Positions 1 through 5,691 of a DNA stretch of 5,908 nucleotides are shown in pieces. Below the pieces are notes generated by a model that saw only the letters and a program-made list of their open reading frames with translations, did not search any database and was not told the DNA's origin. The position numbers and the translations under genes were made by a program. This DNA is from CAYOMP01 sp964405075 (GTDB lineage: Bacteria; Bacillota; Clostridia; Lachnospirales; Lachnospiraceae). The stretch covers positions 1 through 5,908 of the forward strand of contig CAYOMP010000170.1 in NCBI GenBank assembly GCA_964405075.1, read 5' to 3'. Each line of letters begins with the position of its first letter. Within the stretch, counting starts at the first letter, position 1.

Positions 1-26
1 TGATATTTTTTGAATTTATACCGCAT
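1..26 (-). CDS. Possible start of next operon gene, truncated by window edge
   Basis: An ATG on the minus strand (24-26) lies 3 nt after the stop of the large DUF5107 gene, in the same frame. It is preceded by GGGAG (complement of 35-39) with an 8-nt spacer, which is good Shine-Dalgarno placement. Only eight codons are visible, reading MRYKFKKY, and no stop occurs before the edge. The tight spacing would make it co-transcribed and probably translationally coupled with the DUF5107 gene. No terminator-like hairpin separates the two, which also suggests that the operon continues. Eight residues are too few to name a family. The alternative is a chance ATG after the gene. Confidence 0.4.
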
Positions 27-29
27 ATT

Positions 30-3000
30 TTACACTCCCATTTTTCTTACTATATCATTAAGTCCCATATGACACTTATCAAGCTGTAACCCTTTCAACG
101 CATATTCCTTCGCCTTTATTTCATCTCCCATTCCAAGATATCCAAGTGCAGCCATAAACAGACAATGCACCCTATTTTTCCTATTCAAATCCACATCAAA
201 GATTAGAAAATCCGGAAGAGATACCGCAAAATAATCAATCTCAATATTGTCATTCATATGTTTATCAGCATATTCAATGAATTCTTCAAAATACTTATTA
301 GCTTTTATCTCATCACCGAGAGCCTTTATTGCCAAAGTAGCATAATACATCATTTCAGGTGGTTGATCATTGTAGTACATGGCTGATGATAATGCAAATT
401 CTCCTCTTGTTGCCAGCTTAAACGCCTGCTCCTTCTTTTCCTTATCCTCATATAAACAGCCAAGCATATAATATATGTCATTGTCAAGATTACCTGCCAG
501 CTTACCCTCACCTAAATTATATGGGTAAATAAGTGCCTCTTTTAATAGCTCAATAGACTTTTCCTTATTTTCATCTTCCTTTGCCATATTTATAAGTGAT
601 ACTCTGTACTGTGACGTAATCTTGCCTTCTCCACCCTCCCAAGGGTGAAAATTATGATTCATAATTCGATTATATGCATTTTCATATTCTCCGCTCATAT
701 TTAATAGCGTAATATATTCTGTATATAAATCATCACGTTTTTCCAAAAGCATGGCATTAGCATTCATATTATTAAGACGTTCTGATACAGAATAATTTAG
801 AACCTTATATAATTGGTCAAGTTCAAAGAATACGCGTGCATCTGATTTATCCATTTCAAAAGCCTTTTCCATAGCCAGCTTTGCTCTACTTACATCATTT
901 AATTTGTTATAATATGCAATTGACAAATTTCTATATACTGTTGGAATATTTATTTTATCCCTGCAACTTTCCCATAACTCTATTGATTCTTCCCAACGTC
1001 CCTTATCATAGAACAAATTACCAAGATAATAGGCAGCATATTCACCACCATTTTTAATGGCATTTTTTAATACCGCAATATCTTCTATACGGTTAGGGAA
1101 GCAATATAATGAACTACTACTTTCCGCTTTTTCAAGTTCTTCTTTTTCGCCAGTCAATGCATATCTATAATAGTGAACCATAGGTTCATCAACATTTTCA
1201 GCAAGTGCAAGAATATAATCCGCTTCTTTATAAAGCCCTGCCTCAATGTATGAAAGAGCAAGTTCAATATAGTTGTGATTATCATCTCGCATAGCATCTG
1301 TCAATTCCTCAAGATTTTTTTCACGAAGTCTATATAATTCATAAAGACAACCATAATCAAGTGCATCAATTTTTCTTGTTTCATTGGCAAAGGTTATTGC
1401 TTCACTATTTCTGCCCAAAAGACGAAGTAACACTGTTTTCAGTGTTCTTGCCTTTATATTATGCAGACCCCTTATAAGAGATTTATCAATATATTCAAGA
1501 GCTTTTTCATATTCTCCTTTTCCTGCTGAAATACAAGCAAGCTGATAAAATGCTTTATCCTGCATATTTCCATCCCACACTGCCTTATAAAATGCATCAA
1601 AGGCATCATCTGTTTTTCCTGTTACTTTTAATGCAAGACCAAGATTATAATATGGCTCGCAGTCATATGGATTAGGATTTTTCCATGTTGAGGAATTTAT
1701 AGCCATTTTAAAGTATTTTATGCTTTCTTCAAATCTGCCCTTATTGTACAAATATTTTCCATAACCATTGTTAAGACGTATATCAGACTCATCACGTCTT
1801 AGTCCTTCAATGTAGTATGGCTCTGGCGAATATGTAGCATGTCGGTACTGCTCAAGATGAACAGCTGCCAGGAACAGTTTTTCATTTGTGTCAATTTCAT
1901 TTGGCTTTGGAATTTCTTTCGCAGGTGATGGAATCGGCTCAGCATTTTTAATATGCTCATAATTTAATAATATTTTATTGTCCTTCTTTATATTTGCAGT
2001 AATACTATCAAAGCATATTCCCTCTGCCTCAAGCTCAGTTTCAAATACTCCTGCAGTTTTCATATTAAGCTCACCCGAATAAATTTTCTTGCCGTCATTA
2101 TATAAATTTATTTCTGCCTTTTCAAGACCAGACGGAGTATATACGATTACTAAAATTTTATTATCCTTTTGTTCAATATTAATTGCTGCATCAAGCGAAG
2201 CATTTTTTACCGCTCCTACAGACTTGTATGGCATAAAATATTGAACAAATGACTTTTCCTCATAAGGTTTTAAAAAAGTAAAATCAGGCTGGTTATCTGT
2301 AAACATACCTGTCATAAGCTCTATATATGGACCATTTTCATCTGTAAGATTTCTGTCCCACGCCTTTCCAAAATCACCATTTCCCCAAGTCCACTGCTTT
2401 TTACCAGGTGAAACATGATGGTCGGATATATGCAAAAGTCCCGCCTGCTTTTTATAATCGTAATTGCCAATAAAATCAAAATCTGAATGATACGCCATAT
2501 AAGAAGTAGGAACAGGAATATTTTTATAGCGTGAAATATCCGTACCTGGCGCATAATCAACCTTATAATATACACCATCAGCAATTGGGAACTTTGAAAC
2601 ATCTCGCTTGCCATGGTCCATTACTGCATGAACATCAGGTGGGAATATTGACTGAGTATAATCATTTACTGCAACTGCTGGATTTGCCCACCACAAAAAA
2701 GTCTGAGGTCTGTCTGTGGGATTATATATCTGCCCCCTAATTTCAAGATATGCCTTGTCAGGATATACCGTAAAGCCTGCCATACCTTTTGTATGAAACA
2801 TTTTCTCCGTTTCGCCTACCCATACAGTAACTGAGCCGTCTGAATTTTCTTCAATTGTGTAATCAACCGGGTCAAAGGTTGATGGTCTGTGGTGCTGTGG
2901 CCAGTTAAATTCGATACCACCAGAAATCCAAGGACCTGCAAGACCTACAAGTGCAGGCTTTATAACCTCATTATAGTAGACTGCATCATAACCATTTGTT

Positions 3001-3257
3001 TTGTCGTAGAGGCGTTGGATTCTACCTCCTATTTCTGGCAAAATCATAACCAATATATAGTCATTTTCAAGAAAAACTGCATTATATTCCTTATCTGTTT
3101 TCACATCTGCAACACCCTCACAAACAGGATGAGGATAAACACGTCCACTTGATCCCTGATACACACGTTTTTCAAGAAACATAGGATTTTTGTCATATTC
3201 TGCTATTTCATATGTAGGTATTGTAACTTTTTCCTTTCTGAAAATTACCTTGCTCAT
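30..3257 (-). CDS. DUF5107 domain and tetratricopeptide repeat protein
   Basis: This is a 1075-residue protein with no signal peptide or membrane segment, so probably cytoplasmic. Residues about 45-345 look like the DUF5107 domain. A P-E-I-G-G-R-I stretch (74-80), G-G-I-E-F-N-W-P followed by Q-H-H-R-P (113-125), a W-W pair (189-190) and an H-H/W/D-rich segment (280-301) leading to Y-I-E-L (311-314) resemble galactose-mutarotase-like sugar-binding beta-sandwiches. A linker with a small beta-rich part (about 350-440) follows. Then comes a TPR solenoid (about 460-1065) with clear repeats near 496-525, 534-563, 568-595, 741-766 and 774-803. Two G-E-G-K motifs (876-879 and 916-919) interrupt the TPR region. 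The start is supported by GGAGG (complement of 3265-3269) 7 nt upstream. A carbohydrate role is inferred from the fold resemblance and the divergent AraC regulator. No activity can be stated, and a pure sugar-binding scaffold is also possible. Confidence 0.85.
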   Translation of the reverse strand: MSKVIFRKEKVTIPTYEIAEYDKNPMFLEKRVYQGSSGRVYPHPVCEGVADVKTDKEYNAVFLENDYILVMILPEIGGRIQRLYDKTNGYDAVYYNEVIKPALVGLAGPWISGGIEFNWPQHHRPSTFDPVDYTIEENSDGSVTVWVGETEKMFHTKGMAGFTVYPDKAYLEIRGQIYNPTDRPQTFLWWANPAVAVNDYTQSIFPPDVHAVMDHGKRDVSKFPIADGVYYKVDYAPGTDISRYKNIPVPTSYMAYHSDFDFIGNYDYKKQAGLLHISDHHVSPGKKQWTWGNGDFGKAWDRNLTDENGPYIELMTGMFTDNQPDFTFLKPYEEKSFVQYFMPYKSVGAVKNASLDAAINIEQKDNKILVIVYTPSGLEKAEINLYNDGKKIYSGELNMKTAGVFETELEAEGICFDSITANIKKDNKILLNYEHIKNAEPIPSPAKEIPKPNEIDTNEKLFLAAVHLEQYRHATYSPEPYYIEGLRRDESDIRLNNGYGKYLYNKGRFEESIKYFKMAINSSTWKNPNPYDCEPYYNLGLALKVTGKTDDAFDAFYKAVWDGNMQDKAFYQLACISAGKGEYEKALEYIDKSLIRGLHNIKARTLKTVLLRLLGRNSEAITFANETRKIDALDYGCLYELYRLREKNLEELTDAMRDDNHNYIELALSYIEAGLYKEADYILALAENVDEPMVHYYRYALTGEKEELEKAESSSSLYCFPNRIEDIAVLKNAIKNGGEYAAYYLGNLFYDKGRWEESIELWESCRDKINIPTVYRNLSIAYYNKLNDVSRAKLAMEKAFEMDKSDARVFFELDQLYKVLNYSVSERLNNMNANAMLLEKRDDLYTEYITLLNMSGEYENAYNRIMNHNFHPWEGGEGKITSQYRVSLINMAKEDENKEKSIELLKEALIYPYNLGEGKLAGNLDNDIYYMLGCLYEDKEKKEQAFKLATRGEFALSSAMYYNDQPPEMMYYATLAIKALGDEIKANKYFEEFIEYADKHMNDNIEIDYFAVSLPDFLIFDVDLNRKNRVHCLFMAALGYLGMGDEIKAKEYALKGLQLDKCHMGLNDIVRKMGV

Positions 3258-3344
3258 TTTTATTCCTCCATTATCTTTAATATTCTATTCCTTTTCCCTT
3301 AAGTGAAATAATTCCAATGTTTTCGATTTTGTCTTGTCGGTATC

Positions 3345-3397
3345 GCACCCAAAAAAGTAAATACTCGCTTTGCTCGTGCTTCCTTTTTCTTGGGTGC
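3345..3397. repeat. Long imperfect inverted repeat (stem-loop)
   Basis: The left arm begins GCACCCAA (3345-3352) and pairs with TTGGGTGC (3390-3397). The stem continues through the A-run at 3353-3356 against the T-run at 3385-3388, with one bulged C at 3389. TAT at 3341-3343 and ATA at 3399-3401 extend it after a single mismatch. Inside the loop is a smaller dyad around CGCTTTGC (3366-3373). The 53-bp element lies upstream of the DUF5107 gene, so a minus-strand leader RNA could fold into it. It is not a normal terminator, because no T-tract follows the outer stem on either strand. It could be a regulatory leader structure or a short palindromic repeat. Confidence 0.6.
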
Positions 3398-3423
3398 TAT
3401 ATAAATTATTTGCGCTCTTGCTT

Positions 3424-3443
3424 AACAACTGTAAACAACTGTT
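3424..3443. promoter_or_regulatory. Tandem 10-bp direct repeat, possible operator
   Basis: AACAACTGTA (3424-3433) is followed immediately by AACAACTGTT (3434-3443), with nine of ten positions identical. The period is one helical turn, so both copies face the same side of the DNA. AraC-family proteins bind direct-repeat half-sites, and this pair lies in the shared control region between an AraC-type gene and its likely target. It is therefore a reasonable operator candidate. It could also be a chance duplication in AT-rich DNA. No second copy of the pair was noticed nearby. Confidence 0.3.
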
Positions 3444-3574
3444 ACTATTCTTATTATGCAGTTATATTAGTCAAAAATCATCATATATTATTGCGACAAA
3501 ATATGAAATTATTGCTCATCAAATTATTACATTATTGATAACCTTATGTTAGAATAATCACGAGGTGATTAAAG

Positions 3575-4435
3575 ATGGGAAAATACGAAGAAAAAATTTC
3601 TGACAATTCACTATGGATAACAGCCACGCCCACGCCACTTGCAAAAACACTACCTTTCTTCATTTCAGAGGCAGGACATTTTATATCTGATTGTGATTAC
3701 AAAGTAGAACGAAGTACACATGACAGTTTTTTAATGATTTATACAATTAACGGACAGGGTTCTTTACAGAGTGGTGATAACATTGTTCAACTTTCCCACG
3801 GTGCCTCGGTAATTATTGACTGTCATACACCACATGAATATCATGCTCTATCAGATCAATGGGAATTTTTATGGATACACTTTAATGGCACTGGAGCTTC
3901 AGCTCTATTTGACATTATTTATCCTGGCAATAATGTGCGTCCTATAAATATGGATAGTTATTATGAATTTGAAAATAGAATGTCTACACTTATAAAAAAT
4001 ATTACCAAAAATGATGTTGCAAGCTGTATTAAAATATCATCTGACATGCACTCAATATTAAATAGTATATGTATGTCAGTTTTACTAAAAGATAAACTTG
4101 ACACTCAAAAGGAACATGATAATGGCATACAAAGTGCACTAAAATTTATTAAAAACAATTACTCAAAGCCTATTTCCGTAGACGATATGATAGAAAATAT
4201 TCATATTTCAAAATATCATTTCATTCGTCGTTTTCGAAGAGCTATGGGGATTACCCCCTACAGTTATCTAACAAACTACCGAATAAATATGTCAAAAACT
4301 TTTCTTCGCTCTACTGAAATGACTATTTCAGAAATCGCCGAGACATGTGGATTTCTTGATACCAGTAACTTTATAACACACTTTAAAAAGCATACAGGAC
4401 AAACGCCTTTGCAATATAGACGAGACTTTTCATAA
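3575..4435 (+). CDS. AraC-family transcriptional regulator
   Basis: This 286-residue protein has the usual length and layout of AraC regulators that sense a small ligand. The N-terminal half (about 25-110) is a cupin-like sensing domain. It shows the typical run of a strand ending in Y-T-I-N-G-Q-G (56-62), then H-G-A-S-V-I-I (75-81) and T-P-H-E-Y-H (85-90), then W-E-F-L-W-I-H-F (96-103). The C-terminal part (about 186-284) carries two helix-turn-helix units. The first is near 200-221, and the second near 249-271 begins T-I-S-E-I-A-E-T-C-G-F. The protein ends with the family signature G-Q-T-P-L-Q-Y-R (275-282). GAGGTG (3562-3567) lies 7 nt before the ATG and fixes the start. It is transcribed away from the DUF5107 gene, and by position it probably controls that gene and perhaps itself. 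The ligand is unknown, most likely a sugar. Confidence 0.93.
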   Translation: MGKYEEKISDNSLWITATPTPLAKTLPFFISEAGHFISDCDYKVERSTHDSFLMIYTINGQGSLQSGDNIVQLSHGASVIIDCHTPHEYHALSDQWEFLWIHFNGTGASALFDIIYPGNNVRPINMDSYYEFENRMSTLIKNITKNDVASCIKISSDMHSILNSICMSVLLKDKLDTQKEHDNGIQSALKFIKNNYSKPISVDDMIENIHISKYHFIRRFRRAMGITPYSYLTNYRINMSKTFLRSTEMTISEIAETCGFLDTSNFITHFKKHTGQTPLQYRRDFS

Positions 4436-4485
4436 TTTCAAGATTTACTTGTTTCAAGTACGCCTAAGCTTACATATTTGTTAAC

Positions 4486-4520
4486 AAAAAAAGCTGATAA
4501 TCACACAATTATCAGCTTTT
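4486..4520 (-). terminator. Intrinsic terminator, possibly bidirectional
   Basis: A perfect 12-bp stem is formed by AAAAGCTGATAA (4489-4500) and TTATCAGCTTTT (4509-4520), around an 8-nt loop. Read on the minus strand, the hairpin starts 1 nt after the TAG stop of the 180-residue gene and runs into seven T residues (complement of 4486-4492), a classic strong terminator. Read on the plus strand, only four T residues end the stem, so it would stop araC transcription more weakly, about 54 nt after that gene's stop. It separates two convergent genes. Confidence 0.92.
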
Positions 4521-4521
4521 A

Positions 4522-5064
4522 CTATCCTACAAACTCTTCACTTAAATCATTTTGTACATGATAGAAACTTGCTTCGTACTTTTCAATAGCATTTTCAAGT
4601 AATGCACTTACAAGCCTTACCGCATATTTATTATTTTTGTTAATTCCTTCTAATTCGTTAAACTTGCCTTCTATTACATTTCTTGTATTTTCTTTTACAT
4701 CTTCAATAACACTTTCACCTATTGTACTAAGATATGCCAACCTGTTTAGAGGTATTGTTCCAGCTATAGACTGACCATTTCCTATTTTAATATAATATTC
4801 CAACTGATTTTCAGCAAAATCTTCGTCAGCCTTTTCAACAGGTTTAATCATCCTTATACCACTTACATCACTTAAAAGGCTGGTCCTATATGCTCTGCCA
4901 CTATATGACAAATACTCCGCCAAAAACTCTTCAAAGCTTTTGCCAGACTTACTTTCAACATCATATATTTTATTGCCTTCAAATCTTCCGTCAAAACGTT
5001 TGGTAAAGTTTTGTACTGGTATACCTTCGTCATTTGAGATTCTTATATCTACATCTACTATCAT
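4522..5064 (-). CDS. Hypothetical protein, 180 residues, small operon
   Basis: I do not recognise this family. The protein is acidic, with no signal peptide or membrane segment, so probably cytoplasmic. Residues 1-60 look like beta strands followed by a short helix (S-F-E-E-F-L-A-E-Y, 43-51). The middle (about 85-115) contains Y-Y-I-K-I-G-N-G (90-97) and T-I-P-L-N-R-L (103-109). The last third (about 115-178) is probably mostly helical and rich in charged residues. GGGTGATT (complement of 5069-5076) is a fair Shine-Dalgarno 4 nt before the ATG. The ATG sits in an ATGA overlap with the stop of a short upstream frame. It is the last gene of a minus-strand unit with the 82-residue gene, 65 nt away, and a terminator follows at once. 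Codon use and AT content match its neighbours, so nothing points to recent transfer. Confidence 0.75.
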   Translation of the reverse strand: MIVDVDIRISNDEGIPVQNFTKRFDGRFEGNKIYDVESKSGKSFEEFLAEYLSYSGRAYRTSLLSDVSGIRMIKPVEKADEDFAENQLEYYIKIGNGQSIAGTIPLNRLAYLSTIGESVIEDVKENTRNVIEGKFNELEGINKNNKYAVRLVSALLENAIEKYEASFYHVQNDLSEEFVG

Positions 5065-5129
5065 TCGTAATCACCCAACTTCATAACTCTATAATGAATA
5101 TCGGATAATTTTTCCAATTTCTTAAGACA

Positions 5130-5378
5130 TTAATCCTCAAACTCTACAGTAATAGTATAAAAGCTCTCCTCTTCCTTAACCTCTGTCACTATACCCTTTG
5201 GATTATTAATCTTCTGTCTTGCTGGCACAAATCCACTCATAGCCAAAGCTGGGTTAATTATGTAACTATACATCTGCCCCTGCATGGTTTGATTCATATA
5301 TTCAGTAACAGTAACTTCGTCTCCGACTTTTAGTAAACCTTCTCTTTCCATTCTAAATGTATTAATTACTTTTTTCAT
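5130..5378 (-). CDS. Hypothetical small protein, 82 residues, possible beta-barrel
   Basis: This family is not recognised. K-V-G-D-E-V-T-V-T (17-25) near the N-terminus, with K-G-I-V-T-E-V (61-67) and F-Y-T-I-T-V-E-F (73-80) at the end, are strand patterns seen in small SH3- or KOW-like barrels. The fold is inferred from pattern only. The centre (26-50) is rich in Met, Gln and Tyr and may be an extended loop or partner-binding surface. There is no signal peptide or membrane helix. The start is supported by AAGGA (complement of 5388-5392) 9 nt upstream. Its ATG overlaps the TGA of a possible 20-codon ORF. The 180-residue gene follows 65 nt downstream on the same strand with no terminator between, so the two are probably one transcript. 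Confidence 0.7.
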   Translation of the reverse strand: MKKVINTFRMEREGLLKVGDEVTVTEYMNQTMQGQMYSYIINPALAMSGFVPARQKINNPKGIVTEVKEEESFYTITVEFED

Positions 5379-5437
5379 TTAATCAGTCCTTCTCTTTTCC
5401 AAAACGGATTTTCCAATCTGCTTTGATATTTACTCAT
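5375..5437 (-). CDS. Possible 20-residue leader or small ORF overlapping the 82-residue gene
   Basis: ATG AGT AAA on the minus strand opens a 20-codon frame that ends with TGA in an ATGA overlap with the start of the next gene. The peptide ends N-P-F-W-K-R-E-G-L-I-K. This resembles N-T-F-R-M-E-R-E-G-L-L-K near the N-terminus of the 82-residue protein, with one gap. It could be a translated coupling leader, a true microprotein, or a leftover of a partial duplication. Against it, the ribosome binding site is poor (only GGA 10 nt upstream) and an open frame this short is easily due to chance. The Shine-Dalgarno of the 82-residue gene lies inside it. Confidence 0.3.
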   Translation of the reverse strand: MSKYQSRLENPFWKREGLIK

Positions 5438-5636
5438 AATCTTTCATTCCATAATTAGTTCACATTTTTTTTGAAACTTAGACACATAAAAAACATCTAA
5501 TTTGACTATACTAATAAATGTAAAGCAAAAGAGTAGTTGCATAACAACACTATATAAGCTTTTTTTCATACTCGCCAGTGGGAAACCACTGGCTCTCCCT
5601 CTTTATTCGAATAATTTCGAATTCTCCTCATTGATG
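5438..5636. other. Gene-free spacer between small operon and rplT terminator
   Basis: With the sites on either side, about 313 bp (5379-5691) lie between the 82-residue gene and rplT. This part is AT-rich and holds the stem-loop at 5574-5593. It probably also holds the promoter of the small minus-strand operon, since the rplT terminator stops transcription arriving from upstream. I found no convincing promoter. The best-spaced pair on the minus strand, TTTCAA and TATGGA separated by 17 bp just upstream of the 20-codon ORF, matches consensus poorly. No further coding frame looks credible. Confidence 0.5.
5574..5593. repeat. Perfect 8-bp stem-loop with GAAA tetraloop
   Basis: GCCAGTGG (5574-5581) and CCACTGGC (5586-5593) pair perfectly around GAAA (5582-5585), a GNRA-type loop when read on the plus strand. 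Seven T residues lie before it on the plus strand (5560-5566). On the minus strand that run reads as A, so the hairpin is not a terminator for minus transcripts. On the plus strand the following bases are pyrimidine-rich but contain no T-tract. The flanks ATACTCGC and GCTC match the sequence at 3361-3375, which hints at a repeated element. Confidence 0.7.
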
Positions 5637-5670
5637 AAAAAACCCCTTGAAAACTCTAGATTTCAAGGGG
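5637..5670 (-). terminator. Intrinsic terminator of rplT
   Basis: On the minus strand CCCCTTGAAA (complement of 5661-5670) pairs perfectly with TTTCAAGGGG (complement of 5643-5652) around an 8-nt loop. Six T residues follow (complement of 5637-5642). It lies 21 nt after the rplT stop and ends the ribosomal protein transcript before the small operon. On the plus strand no T-run follows the stem, so it acts in one direction. Confidence 0.95.
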
Positions 5671-5691
5671 TAAATTATATGCAATATTAAA

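Larger units (their letters stand above)
3258..3574. promoter_or_regulatory. Divergent intergenic region between DUF5107 gene and araC-type gene
   Basis: This 317-bp gap must hold the promoters of both divergent genes. It contains the minus-strand ribosome binding site at 3265-3269, a long imperfect inverted repeat (3345-3397), a tandem 10-bp direct repeat (3424-3443) and the plus-strand ribosome binding site (GAGGTG, 3562-3567). I could not find a convincing -35/-10 pair with 16-18 bp spacing for either gene. TAGAAT at 3550-3555 is -10-like, but it would start transcription inside the ribosome binding site. No clear catabolite-response (cre) palindrome was seen. The block of about 3285-3400 is less AT-rich than the rest of the gap and is open in several frames. 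Confidence 0.6.

Noticed and set aside
2321..3152. Open frames of 69-97 codons in other frames of the DUF5107 gene (2321-2614 minus, 2531-2740 plus, 2889-3152 plus)
   Set aside because: They lie wholly inside a well-supported coding region and have residue compositions typical of shadow frames.
3317..3552. Two plus-strand open frames of 73 and 60 codons upstream of the AraC-type gene
   Set aside because: They overlap each other and the inverted repeat. The first has no Shine-Dalgarno before its ATG, and both give Leu/Tyr/Cys-rich translations typical of AT-rich non-coding DNA. Their openness is covered in the finding on 3285-3461.
3535..3555. TTGATA and TAGAAT as the AraC-type gene promoter
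   Set aside because: The spacing is only 9 bp and the start of transcription would fall in the ribosome binding site.
4446..4460. TACTTG-TTT-CAAGTA hairpin after the AraC-type gene
   Set aside because: The stem is short and weak with no T-tract after it; the stronger hairpin at 4489-4520 explains termination.
5502..5512. TTGACT and TATACT as a plus-strand promoter
   Set aside because: The two hexamers overlap rather than being 16-18 bp apart, and no partner element or plus-strand gene follows.
5502..5690. Plus-strand open frame of 62 codons
   Set aside because: It runs through the GAAA stem-loop and the rplT terminator, has no ribosome binding site, and its translation looks non-coding.
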